A model generated the notes under the pieces. It did not search any database. It saw only the letters and a program-made list of their open reading frames with translations, and was not told the DNA's origin. The position numbers and the translations under genes are program-made. Shown here in pieces: positions 24,504-32,537 of a stretch of 64,000 bases of DNA (position 1 is its first letter; each line of letters opens with the position of its first letter). The stretch spans positions 82,734-146,733 of the forward strand of contig SVDU01000014.1 of NCBI GenBank assembly GCA_015057705.1, in the 5' to 3' direction. The DNA comes from Paenibacillaceae bacterium. Lineage in GTDB: Bacteria; Bacillota; Clostridia; Lachnospirales; Lachnospiraceae.

Positions 24504-24986
24504 ATGAGAGAAAAGATATTGGCAATTATTGAAAAAAACAGCAGAATTGATTTAAAGGATCTGGCGGTTCTACTTGGAGAAAGTGAGGCAGCCATTGCAA
24601 ACGAGATTGCCGAAATGGAAAAGGAACATATCATCTGCGGATATCACACCCTGATTAACTGGGATAATACCAGCGATGAAAAGGTGGTTGCTTTAATTGA
24701 GGTTAAGGTAACTCCCCAGAGAGGTATGGGTTTTGACAAGATCGCAGAACGTATTTACCAGTACAGTGAGGTAAATGCAGTTTATTTAATGTCAGGAGCC
24801 TTTGATTTTACCGTATTTATCGAAGGAAAGACCATGAGAGCAGTTGCCCAGTTCGTATCTGAGAAACTCTCCCCCATGGAATCCGTGCTCAGCACAGCCA
24901 CCCATTTTGTTCTGAAAAAATATAAAGATCACGGGACGGTTCTGGCGGAAGAGACACAAGATGAAAGGATGTTGATTACGCCGTGA
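24504..24986 (+). CDS. Lrp/AsnC family transcriptional regulator
   Basis: A 160-aa regulator with an N-terminal winged helix (SRIDLKDLAVLLGESEAAIANEIAEMEKEHII) and a C-terminal RAM/ACT-like effector domain (KVVALIEVKVTPQRGMGFDKIAERIY). Lrp-type proteins sense amino acids. The ATG has GGAGGTAGG upstream. Its end overlaps the GTG of the aminotransferase gene, so the two are coupled and the regulator probably controls or senses the product of that enzyme. Confidence 0.92.
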   Translation: MREKILAIIEKNSRIDLKDLAVLLGESEAAIANEIAEMEKEHIICGYHTLINWDNTSDEKVVALIEVKVTPQRGMGFDKIAERIYQYSEVNAVYLMSGAFDFTVFIEGKTMRAVAQFVSEKLSPMESVLSTATHFVLKKYKDHGTVLAEETQDERMLITP

Positions 24987-26152
24987 GAAACCCATTATCA
25001 GACCGTATAACAGAGATTCCCTCTTCGGGAATCCGTAAATTTTTTGACATCGTAAGTGAGATGAAGGATGCCATTTCTCTGGGTGTAGGCGAGCCTGATT
25101 TTGACACGCCATGGCATATCAGGGAAGAGGGTATTTATTCACTGGAAAAGGGACGGACATTTTACACCTCCAACGCTGGTTTAAAAGAGCTTAAGACGGA
25201 GATCTGCAGCTATTTAAGCCGCCGCTTTGAAGTTACATATGATCCTGATCATGAGGTGATGGTAACGGTTGGCGGCAGCGAAGCCATTGATATTGCACTC
25301 CGTGCCATGTTAAATCCAGGCGATGAGGTGCTGGTTCCCCAGCCCAGCTATGTTTCCTATGTACCTTGTACCATTCTGGCCAATGGAGTTCCGGTGATCA
25401 TTGATCTGGAAGCAAAGGATCAGTTTAAGCTGACAAAAGAAAAGCTTCTGGAGAAGATCACTCCGAAGACAAAGGTTCTCATTCTACCGTTTCCAAACAA
25501 CCCTACAGGGGCTGTCATGGATGCCAGAGAGCTGAAGGAAATCGCAGACATTGTAATTGAGAAAGATTTATTCGTTATCTCAGATGAGATCTATGCAGAG
25601 CTTACTTATGGCGGGGATCACTCCACCATAGCAGCTTTTCCTGGTATGAAAGACAGAACGGTTTTAATTAATGGATTTTCCAAATCTTACGCCATGACCG
25701 GCTGGAGGCTTGGCTATGCCGCTGCTCCCAGAATGATTTTAGAACAGATGTTAAAGATCCACCAGTTTGCTATTATGTGTGCACCTACCACCAGTCAGTA
25801 TGCAGCAGTTGCTGCGCTGCGGGACGGCGATAAGGATGTGGCTGTTATGCGGGAATCCTATGATCAAAGAAGGCGTTATTTAATGCATGCGTTTCAGGAG
25901 ATGGGGCTTGAATGCTTTGAGCCCAACGGTGCTTTCTATACATTTCCATGCATCAAACGGTTTGGAATGACTTCGGATGAATTTGCCACCCGGCTTCTGA
26001 TGGAAGAAAAGGTAGCGGTTGTTCCCGGAACTGCATTTGGAGATTGCGGAGAAGGGTATCTTCGTATTTCTTATGCGTATTCCTTGAAGAACCTAAAAGA
26101 AGCTTTAAGCCGTATGGAACGATTTATTAAAAGACTGGATGGAAAGGCGTAA
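24983..26152 (+). CDS. Pyridoxal-phosphate aminotransferase, class I/II
   Basis: A 389-aa fold-type-I aminotransferase of normal length. It has the Asn-Pro motif PFPNNPTGAVM, SDEIYAELTY and the PLP-lysine motif NGFSKSYAMTGWRLGY, plus the substrate-carboxylate Arg near the end (YLRISYA). Substrate is probably an aspartate, alanine or aromatic amino acid, which the sequence alone does not decide. It starts with GTG inside the Lrp gene end. TrmL follows 5 bases downstream. Confidence 0.92.
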   Translation: MRNPLSDRITEIPSSGIRKFFDIVSEMKDAISLGVGEPDFDTPWHIREEGIYSLEKGRTFYTSNAGLKELKTEICSYLSRRFEVTYDPDHEVMVTVGGSEAIDIALRAMLNPGDEVLVPQPSYVSYVPCTILANGVPVIIDLEAKDQFKLTKEKLLEKITPKTKVLILPFPNNPTGAVMDARELKEIADIVIEKDLFVISDEIYAELTYGGDHSTIAAFPGMKDRTVLINGFSKSYAMTGWRLGYAAAPRMILEQMLKIHQFAIMCAPTTSQYAAVAALRDGDKDVAVMRESYDQRRRYLMHAFQEMGLECFEPNGAFYTFPCIKRFGMTSDEFATRLLMEEKVAVVPGTAFGDCGEGYLRISYAYSLKNLKEALSRMERFIKRLDGKA

Positions 26153-26157
26153 TCACT

Positions 26158-26652
26158 ATGAATATTGTACTATTGGAACCGGAGATGCCGGCGAATACAG
26201 GGAATATCGGAAGAACCTGTGTGGCCACGGATACCAGGCTTCATCTAATTCAGCCTTTGGGTTTTAAGCTGAATGATAAACTGATAAAAAGGGCAGGGCT
26301 TGATTACTGGGATAAGTTAGATGTTACCGTGTACAGTGATTATCAGGATTTTTTAGACCGGAATCCGGGAGCAAAAATCTATATGGCCACTACGAAGGGA
26401 CATCATGTTTACTCTGATGTAAAATACGAGCCAGATTGCTTTCTCATGTTTGGGAAGGAAAGTGCCGGAATACCAGAAGAGATTCTTGTGGATAATGAGG
26501 ATCGCTGTGTAAGAATTCCCATGTGGGGCGATATCCGTTCCCTGAATTTATCCAATTCCGTTTCTATTGTTCTTTATGAAGCTTTGAGGCAGAATGGATT
26601 TGACCGTATGACCATGGAAGGGGAGTTGCATCATCTCCATTGGAAAGAATAA
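26158..26652 (+). CDS. trmL: tRNA (cytidine/uridine-2'-O-)-methyltransferase TrmL
   Basis: A SPOUT methyltransferase of 164 aa (YibK/TrmL) that methylates the 2'-O of the wobble nucleotide 34 of tRNALeu. The knot motifs are clear: PANTGNIGRTCVA at the N-terminus, LMFGKESAGIPEEIL, and RIPMWGDIRSLNLSNSVSI in the C-terminal knot. Length is that of the minimal, single-domain members. Last gene of the 17.5-26.6 kb plus-strand run; a strong terminator follows. Confidence 0.93.
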   Translation: MNIVLLEPEMPANTGNIGRTCVATDTRLHLIQPLGFKLNDKLIKRAGLDYWDKLDVTVYSDYQDFLDRNPGAKIYMATTKGHHVYSDVKYEPDCFLMFGKESAGIPEEILVDNEDRCVRIPMWGDIRSLNLSNSVSIVLYEALRQNGFDRMTMEGELHHLHWKE

Positions 26653-26658
26653 AAAAAT

Positions 26659-26690
26659 GCCTTGACCGGTAAATGGTTAAGGCGTTTTTT
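26659..26690 (+). terminator. Terminator after trmL
   Basis: Stem GCCTTGACC / GGTTAAGGC (one G-U) with a 7-base loop and six T's. Confidence 0.88.
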
Positions 26691-26784
26691 AATGCCTCCG
26701 TCTGGTGTTGTCCCAGCCTGTGCCCGGCAGCAAAGTGAAAGTGCATTAAAAATAGGTGTAAGTTAGCAGCGACAAACTGAATGG

Positions 26785-26838
26785 TTGACAATTATGGCCT
26801 GATATGGTAAACTGCGGATTGAGTTAGTCGTTACTAAC
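26785..26838 (+). promoter_or_regulatory. Promoter and operator of the siderophore importer
   Basis: TTGACA (26785-26790), 17 bases, TAAACT (26808-26813). Just past the expected RNA start is GTTAGT-CGTT-ACTAAC (26823-26838), identical in both half-sites to the operator at 6260-6275. A repressor here would stop transcription. No Fur- or DtxR-type consensus is apparent, so the regulator is unknown. Confidence 0.7.
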
Positions 26839-26901
26839 AAAAAACGGGACTGGCAACTATATTTAGATATTTGCCGGTTAAAACATAATCAGGAGGTTAT
26901 T

Positions 26902-27939
26902 ATGAGAAAATCTATTTTACCCAAGTTAACTGTCGTTGCGGCAGTATTAGCCCTGGCGCTGACGGGCTGTTCAGGCAAAAGCAGTAACACGGCAGCTACC
27001 GTAGCAAGTACGCAGTCAAGTGAATCGGCGGAAACTACAACAGAGAAGGCTTCAACCGTTGAAGTCACAGATATTCATGGAACGGTTACTGTTCCTGTAA
27101 ATCCAAAGAACGTAGTGGCATTGGACAACAGAACGTTTGAGACTTTGTCTGATTGGGGAATTAAGTTAGCGGCGGTTCCCAAGGGAGTTATGCCTGCAGA
27201 CTCACCATATGTAGCAGACAGTGAGGTTCAGGACATTGGAGATCATAAAGAACCAAATCTTGAAATGATTGCAGCTGCAGATCCGGAGCTTGTTATTGTA
27301 GGCCAGAGATTTTCCAGTTATTATGAAGATATAAAGAAGCTGGTACCAAATGCTGCAGTAATTGATCTTAGTTTTGAAGTTTCAAAAGAAGCTGGTAAGT
27401 CCGGCGAAAGTTTTGTAAATGGACTGAAGGATTCCACAATCACATTGGGTAAAATCTTCGATAAGAATGAAGAAGCAGAGAAGCTGACTGCTGATTTTGA
27501 CAAAGCAATTGAGAAGGCAAAGTCAGCATACAATGGGACCGACAAAATTATGAGTGTTGTAGTTTCTGGCGGAGAGATTGGTTTTTCAGCCCCTCTTTCA
27601 GGACGTGTATGGGGACCTATGTATGAAGTGTTTGGCTGGAAGTCTGCATTAGAAGTTGACGGTGCCTCTTCTGATCATAAGGGTGATGATATTTCTGTTG
27701 AAGCAATTGCACAAAGCAATCCCGACTGGATTTTTGTAATGGACCGTGACGCTGCAATTTCTTCTGAAAAGGATGCAGTTCCCGCAAAGGATGTAATAGA
27801 TAATTCTCCGGCCCTTCAAAACACTACCGCTATTTCAAAAGGACATGTCGTGTACGCACCAAACGATACATACACCAACGAATCCATACAAACTTATTTG
27901 GAGTTATTTGATAACCTTGCAAGCGCTTTGACCAAGTAG
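26902..27939 (+). CDS. yclQ: Siderophore ABC transporter, substrate-binding lipoprotein (YclQ-like)
   Basis: A 345-aa binding lipoprotein: signal peptide with lipobox ALTGC, a Ser/Thr/Ala/Glu linker to about residue 50, then a class III periplasmic-binding fold (VEVTDIHGTVTVPVNPKNVVALDN, IGDHKEPNLEMIAAADPELVIVG). The sequence pattern matches YclQ of Bacillus, the petrobactin and catecholate-siderophore binder, so ferric siderophore is the likely ligand (inference). AGGAGG precedes the ATG. First gene of a four-gene importer; no siderophore biosynthesis genes are nearby, so it may take up siderophores of other microbes. Confidence 0.88.
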   Translation: MRKSILPKLTVVAAVLALALTGCSGKSSNTAATVASTQSSESAETTTEKASTVEVTDIHGTVTVPVNPKNVVALDNRTFETLSDWGIKLAAVPKGVMPADSPYVADSEVQDIGDHKEPNLEMIAAADPELVIVGQRFSSYYEDIKKLVPNAAVIDLSFEVSKEAGKSGESFVNGLKDSTITLGKIFDKNEEAEKLTADFDKAIEKAKSAYNGTDKIMSVVVSGGEIGFSAPLSGRVWGPMYEVFGWKSALEVDGASSDHKGDDISVEAIAQSNPDWIFVMDRDAAISSEKDAVPAKDVIDNSPALQNTTAISKGHVVYAPNDTYTNESIQTYLELFDNLASALTK

Positions 27940-27947
27940 GAAAAAGG

Positions 27948-28970
27948 ATGTATAACAGAATGCATAAAGATCGAATAAGAAAAATCACAGGGGCTGAGAA
28001 TTCTCAGCCCCAGAATTATTATAATAAAATATGGACAAAACCTTTTATACTAACAGTAATCTGTGTTTTTATTCTGGGAATCATATCACTCTTTACTGGG
28101 GTATATGATATTAAGGGACAAGAAGACGGACTGCAAATGTTCTTTATCACACGAGTCCCAAGAACCGCTGCTCTCATGCTTACAGGTGCGGCAATGTCCA
28201 TGTCAGGGCTGGTCACACAGCTGATCACTCAGAACCGTATGGTGGAACCTACCACAACGGGGACAATTGAATGGGCAGGCCTGGGACTTGTTTTTGTTTA
28301 TCTGGCAATTCCCGCACCGACTCTGGTGCAAAGAATGGCCGGTGCCATCATTTTTTCATTTATAGGTACTATGATTTTCTTTTTCTTCTTAAGAAAGGTC
28401 AAACTTCGCTCGTCCTTGATCGTTCCTATCATAGGAATGATGCTGGGGGCAGTCGTATCTTCAATTTCCACTTTTATCGGGCTCCTTTTTCAAATGACGC
28501 AAAGCATTGAAACCTGGTTCGTCGGTTCTTTTGCTCCGGTTCAAATTGGACGTTATGAGTATTTATGGCTGATTGTAATTATTAATATCGTTATTTTTAT
28601 CTATGCGGACCGGTTGACATTAGCTGGATTAGGAGAAGATGTGGCGACCAGCCTTGGTGTAAATTATAATAAGATTGTTATTCTGGGAACTGGTCTTATT
28701 TCGGCAGCCGTTGGTATTGTTGCAGCTGTTATTGGAAACCTGCCGTTTTTAGGCTTAATTGTACCCAATATTGTTTCCATGTACCGGGGCGACGATCTTA
28801 AGAGCAATTTACCCTGGGTATGCGTATTGGGAATGGGAACAATCACGTTGTGCGATATTATTTCCCGTACAATTATAATGCCTTTTGAAGTCCCTGTCTC
28901 TTTAATACTTGGAACTGTGGGTGCGGTTATATTTATCGTGATCTTAATGAAACAAAGGAAGCTAAGATGA
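27948..28970 (+). CDS. yclN: Siderophore ABC transporter permease (FecCD family, YclN-like)
   Basis: A 340-aa FecCD/BtuC-type permease with about nine membrane segments. Typical stretches are RVPRTAALMLTGAAMSMSGLVTQ and, near the end, GNLPFLGLIVPNIVSMYRGDDLKSNLPW, the coupling region that contacts the ATPase. It starts 8 bases after the binding-protein gene and overlaps the next permease by ATGA. The N-terminus has about 25 polar residues before the first membrane helix. Pairs with the next gene as a heterodimer. Confidence 0.9.
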   Translation: MYNRMHKDRIRKITGAENSQPQNYYNKIWTKPFILTVICVFILGIISLFTGVYDIKGQEDGLQMFFITRVPRTAALMLTGAAMSMSGLVTQLITQNRMVEPTTTGTIEWAGLGLVFVYLAIPAPTLVQRMAGAIIFSFIGTMIFFFFLRKVKLRSSLIVPIIGMMLGAVVSSISTFIGLLFQMTQSIETWFVGSFAPVQIGRYEYLWLIVIINIVIFIYADRLTLAGLGEDVATSLGVNYNKIVILGTGLISAAVGIVAAVIGNLPFLGLIVPNIVSMYRGDDLKSNLPWVCVLGMGTITLCDIISRTIIMPFEVPVSLILGTVGAVIFIVILMKQRKLR

Positions 28971-30028
28971 GTGAAATTATATATAGTAATAAAAAAAACG
29001 GATTCAATAACGAGCTAGATGATAAGAACAGATCAGCCAGAGCTTTTCGTACCAGGAAAGAGGAAATACGTTATTGGTTTTTGCTGATAACATTGTTTGC
29101 TTTAGGTGCTCTTGCCACCTATGGACTTTTGGTTTATAACAATCCGGTTCCCATCGGCTCTCCTTCGTTTATTCCGGTTGTAAAACGGAGGCTGACAGCA
29201 ATTATTGCAATGATTATTTCAGCTGTTTGTCAGAGCCTGGCAACCGTTGCGTTCCAGACGAGTACAAATAACAGGATTATCACTCCTTCCCTTTTGGGAT
29301 TTGAGGCACTTTACTCAACCATACATACTAGTGCCATGTTCTTTTTTGGCGCTGGTGCCTTTATAAAGTTCAGCGGCGTTGGACCTTTTCTGTTACAGAT
29401 CAGTGTAATGGTTATGATGTGCTTAATCCTTTATGGCTGGCTGCTTTCCGGAAAGTACGGAAATCTGCAGCTTATGCTTTTGGTAGGGATCATTATTGGA
29501 ACCGGGCTGAAGTCGGTATCCTCTTTTATGAGAAGACTGCTGGCGCCGTCTGAGTTTGATGTTTTGCAGGCAAGATTATTCGGATCTGTTAATAATGCAG
29601 ATGCGGGGTATTTTCCCATAGCCATACCAATCGTAATCATTGCTGCAGTGCTGATTCTTGCCTACTCAAAGAAATTAAATGTATTGTCTCTTGGAAAGAG
29701 TGCCAGCACTTCGTTGGGGGTAAATCATAAGTTTGGAGTCATTTATACTCTTATATTAGTTTCTGTTCTGATGTCTGTTTCGACCTCTCTGGTTGGACCC
29801 CTCACCTTCTTCGGATTTTTAGTTGCTACCATGAGTTATCAGGCAGCGCCCACCTATGATCACAGATATATTTTTCCCATGGCACTTGCCATAGGTTTTT
29901 TGGTTTTAACTGGCTCATACTTTTTTATGTATCATATATTCAGGGCTCAGGGTGTTGTTTCTATCATCATTGAACTGTTTGGGGGAATCACATTTTTAGT
30001 TGTAATGCTAAGAAAGGGAACTTTATGA
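28967..30028 (+). CDS. yclO: Siderophore ABC transporter permease (FecCD family, YclO-like)
   Basis: A 353-aa second FecCD-type permease with about nine membrane segments. Characteristic parts are KRRLTAIIAMIISAVCQSLA and GPLTFFGFLVATMSYQ, replacing the usual GxIxFxGLxxPH in the coupling region, as in the YclO group. It overlaps the previous permease and the next ATPase gene by four bases each, showing a tightly coupled operon. The first 40 residues are polar and charged. Confidence 0.9.
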   Translation: MSEIIYSNKKNGFNNELDDKNRSARAFRTRKEEIRYWFLLITLFALGALATYGLLVYNNPVPIGSPSFIPVVKRRLTAIIAMIISAVCQSLATVAFQTSTNNRIITPSLLGFEALYSTIHTSAMFFFGAGAFIKFSGVGPFLLQISVMVMMCLILYGWLLSGKYGNLQLMLLVGIIIGTGLKSVSSFMRRLLAPSEFDVLQARLFGSVNNADAGYFPIAIPIVIIAAVLILAYSKKLNVLSLGKSASTSLGVNHKFGVIYTLILVSVLMSVSTSLVGPLTFFGFLVATMSYQAAPTYDHRYIFPMALAIGFLVLTGSYFFMYHIFRAQGVVSIIIELFGGITFLVVMLRKGTL

Positions 30029-30777
30029 TTGAGATTCTTAATGTTAGAAAAACGTACTCAGATGAGGTTATGATAGGTCCTTTAAATATTCAGATACCAA
30101 AGGCTGGTCTTACTTCTCTGATAGGACCTAATGGTGCTGGGAAATCTACCGCACTGTTAATGATTGGAAGACTTCTGAATATGGATGAAGGCCAGATTAC
30201 AGTAGCAAATATGAATGTTTCAGATTCTAAATCAGAAGACCTGGCAAGAATCTTAACGATTTTGCGGCAGGAAAATCATTTTGTCACCAGACTGACGGTC
30301 AGACAGCTGGCGGGGTTTGGGCGGTTTCCTTATTCCAAGGGGAGATTGACAAAGGAAGATGAAAGGATTATTTCCAAATACATTGATTTTCTGGATCTTG
30401 GTGATTTAGAGAACCGCTATTTAGACGAGCTATCAGGCGGTCAGAGGCAAAGAGCATATGTGGCAATGGTTTTATGTCAGGAGACGGAATACGTGCTTCT
30501 TGATGAGCCTTTAAACAATCTGGATGTTGCCCGTTCCGTGCAAATGATGGAACATCTAAGACATGCTGCCAATGAATTTGGCAGAACCATTCTCACCGTA
30601 ATACACGACATCAATTTTGCGGCTAAATATTCGGATCGGATTTGTGCCATGAAAAATGGACAGATTGCTGCGTTCGGGACAGTACAAGAAGTGATGAAGC
30701 CGGAGCTTTTAACGGATATTTTTGAAACAAACATAGATATTATGGAAGGTCCTCATGGACCAATCGCAATTTATTAA
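30025..30777 (+). CDS. yclP: Siderophore ABC transporter ATPase (YclP-like)
   Basis: A 250-aa ATPase of the FepC/BtuD group. Walker A GPNGAGKST is near residue 34, the Q-loop is in LRQENHF, the signature is LSGGQRQRAYVAM, Walker B is YVLLDEPLNNLD and the switch His is in VIHDINFAA. It starts with ATG overlapping the previous stop and completes the binding protein-permease-permease-ATPase set. A strong terminator follows about 150 bases later. Confidence 0.93.
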   Translation: MIEILNVRKTYSDEVMIGPLNIQIPKAGLTSLIGPNGAGKSTALLMIGRLLNMDEGQITVANMNVSDSKSEDLARILTILRQENHFVTRLTVRQLAGFGRFPYSKGRLTKEDERIISKYIDFLDLGDLENRYLDELSGGQRQRAYVAMVLCQETEYVLLDEPLNNLDVARSVQMMEHLRHAANEFGRTILTVIHDINFAAKYSDRICAMKNGQIAAFGTVQEVMKPELLTDIFETNIDIMEGPHGPIAIY

Positions 30778-30927
30778 TTCTATCATCTATGAAATTAAGG
30801 AGGGGGCGGAAGCCTGACCTTCCTTAGCCTTCATCATTGGTTTCAATGCAGGAGGTCAAACAAAAACAGGAGGCTGCAAGTGAAAAATTAATAAGACGTC
30901 TTTGCCATTGGGTGGTACGGTTTTACC

Positions 30928-30964
30928 GGCTTGTTCTTAATTTTAAGAACGAGCCATTTTTTTG
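30928..30964 (+). terminator. Terminator of the siderophore operon
   Basis: Stem GGCTTGTTCTTA / TAAGAACGAGCC (12 pairs, one G-U) with a 4-base loop and ATTTTTTTG. The ORF-track entry at 30837 runs through it and is not a gene. From here to 31267 there is AT-rich DNA holding only the promoters and inverted repeats listed next. Confidence 0.9.
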
Positions 30965-31058
30965 TACTTTTATGTCTAAAACTGTCGACAATAACCCGTT
31001 AATTTCATATAGTTGTATAGACAACTTAATAAAAATACTTAAAATGTTAAAAAATGTA

Positions 31059-31087
31059 TTGACAAAACATTGATGAAATTATATATT
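31059..31087 (+). promoter_or_regulatory. Upstream promoter of the monosaccharide importer
   Basis: TTGACA (31059-31064), 17 bases, TATATT (31082-31087). It would give a leader of about 170 bases. Confidence 0.7.
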
Positions 31088-31176
31088 TGTTTTATAACTG
31101 AATTTGGTAAAATTAACCATAAAAATCAATGGTAAAAATAATATTATAACAAAAGTCACATGCAATATCTGCCACA

Positions 31177-31240
31177 ATTCGACAAAACATGTCGAATCAA
31201 ACAAAATACATATTTGCAATATGTGCAAATTGTATATACT
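31177..31240 (+). promoter_or_regulatory. Two inverted repeats and a proximal promoter before chvE
   Basis: Repeat 1: ATTCGACA-AAACA-TGTCGAAT (31177-31197), perfect 8-base arms. Repeat 2: ATTTGCA-ATATG-TGCAAAT (31212-31230), perfect 7-base arms, overlapping a second promoter (TTTGCA 31213-31218, 16 bases, TATACT 31235-31240). Repeat 2 resembles the ATTTGT/ACAAAT form of AraR sites, and an AraR-like regulator ends this operon. Confidence 0.65.
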
Positions 31241-31267
31241 AAAATGTTATTATTAGGAGGGTATGAA

Positions 31268-32458
31268 ATGATGAAACGAAGAGTACTTGGAGTTATGCTT
31301 AGTGCAGTGTTGGCGGCATCTGCATTATTTGGATGCAGTTCGTCTCAGACAACTGCTACCACGGCGGCAACCAAAGCAGCAGAAACCAAAGCAGCAGAAA
31401 CCACAGCTGCAACAACCGCTGCGGCAGCAGCAACAACAGAAGCAGCAAAAGCAGCGGGAAGCGGCGGAAAAGTAGGTGTGGCTATGCCAACCCAGTCTTC
31501 TGAGCGCTGGATCAATGACGGTGCAAACATGAAGAAACAGCTGGAAGCTCTTGGATACCAGGTGGATTTACAGTATGCAGAGGATGATGTCCAGATGCAG
31601 GTTTCCCAGATTGAAAACATGATTGCTTCTGGTGTTAAGTGTCTGGTAATTGCATCCATCGACTCCTCAGCTCTGGTCAACGTGGAAGCTCAGGCTAAGA
31701 GCGCCGGAATCCCCATTATTGCCTATGACCGTCTGCTGATGGATACAGATGCTGTTTCCTATTATGCAACCTTTGATAACAAGGGCGTAGGTACAGCCAT
31801 TGGTAATTACATCAAAGAATCAAAGCAGTTAGATAAGGCAAAAGCAGAAGGAAAATCCTATACCATCGAATTCTTTATGGGATCTCCTGATGATAACAAC
31901 GCTCTGTTCCTATATAACGGATTAATGGAAGTATTAAAGCCATATCTGGATGACGGAACCTTAAAATGCGAATCCGGACGTACTTCCTTTGAAGATACCT
32001 GTATTTTAAGATGGTCTCAGGAAACAGCACAGCAAAACTGTGAGAACTACTTAACTGGCTTCTATGCAGACAAAAAGCTGGATATCTGTGCATCTGCATT
32101 TGATGGTTTTGCTTATGGCTGCAAGGCTGCATTAGAGGGAGCTGGTTATAAAGTAGGAGTTGACTGGCCTTTAATCACTGGTCAGGATGCGGAATTAATG
32201 GCAGTGAAAAATGTTATTTCCGGTTATCAGACCATGTCCATTTACAAGGACACAAGACTTCTTGCTGAAAAATGTGTAACCATGGTTCAGGCAGTGTTAG
32301 AAGGCGGAAAACCTGAAATTAACGATACAACCCAGTATAACAATGGTAAGGTGGTAGTTCCTTCTTATCTGTGTACACCGGTTGCGGTTGACAAGGACAA
32401 TTATAAAAAGATCATTATTGATGGCGGTTATTATACAGAACAACAGCTGGCACAGTAG
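31268..32458 (+). CDS. chvE: Multiple-monosaccharide ABC transporter, substrate-binding lipoprotein (ChvE-like)
   Basis: A binding lipoprotein of about 396 aa. The real start is the ATG at 31268, 7 bases after AGGAGG; the ORF-track start at 31160 would put 36 residues before the signal peptide and lies upstream of the proximal promoter. The lipobox is ALFGC. A long Thr/Ala/Lys/Glu linker precedes the sugar-binding fold (VGVAMPTQSSERWINDGANM, IIAYDRLLMDTDAVSYYATFDN), which matches the ChvE group that binds galactose, arabinose, xylose and similar sugars. An RNA hairpin after the stop separates it from the ATPase gene. Confidence 0.9.
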   Translation: MMKRRVLGVMLSAVLAASALFGCSSSQTTATTAATKAAETKAAETTAATTAAAAATTEAAKAAGSGGKVGVAMPTQSSERWINDGANMKKQLEALGYQVDLQYAEDDVQMQVSQIENMIASGVKCLVIASIDSSALVNVEAQAKSAGIPIIAYDRLLMDTDAVSYYATFDNKGVGTAIGNYIKESKQLDKAKAEGKSYTIEFFMGSPDDNNALFLYNGLMEVLKPYLDDGTLKCESGRTSFEDTCILRWSQETAQQNCENYLTGFYADKKLDICASAFDGFAYGCKAALEGAGYKVGVDWPLITGQDAELMAVKNVISGYQTMSIYKDTRLLAEKCVTMVQAVLEGGKPEINDTTQYNNGKVVVPSYLCTPVAVDKDNYKKIIIDGGYYTEQQLAQ

Positions 32459-32471
32459 CAGAGACGTACAT

Positions 32472-32506
32472 ACAGGCGGCGGTGGAAAAGACTGCCGCCT
32501 GTTTTC
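32472..32506 (+). terminator. Intercistronic hairpin after chvE
   Basis: Perfect stem ACAGGCGGC / GCCGCCTGT with a 13-base loop and a TTTTCG tail. It probably acts as a leaky terminator or 3' stabiliser so that the binding protein is made in excess over the rest of the operon. Confidence 0.7.
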
Positions 32507-32537
32507 GTGAAGGATAAAAAGAAAAGGAGTTGGAAAG

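Noticed and set aside
30837-31073. 78-aa plus-strand ORF after the siderophore operon
   Set aside because: It reads through a strong terminator hairpin (30928-30964) and into AT-rich promoter DNA; its composition shows no protein pattern.
31340-31470. Repetitive DNA in chvE as a possible CRISPR or tandem repeat
   Set aside because: The repetition is codon-level, giving a Thr/Ala/Lys/Glu linker; there is no constant repeat with unique spacers. No CRISPR array was found in the window.
31345-31680. 111-aa minus-strand ORF over the chvE linker
   Set aside because: It is the antisense of the repetitive Thr/Ala linker and has no start signals.
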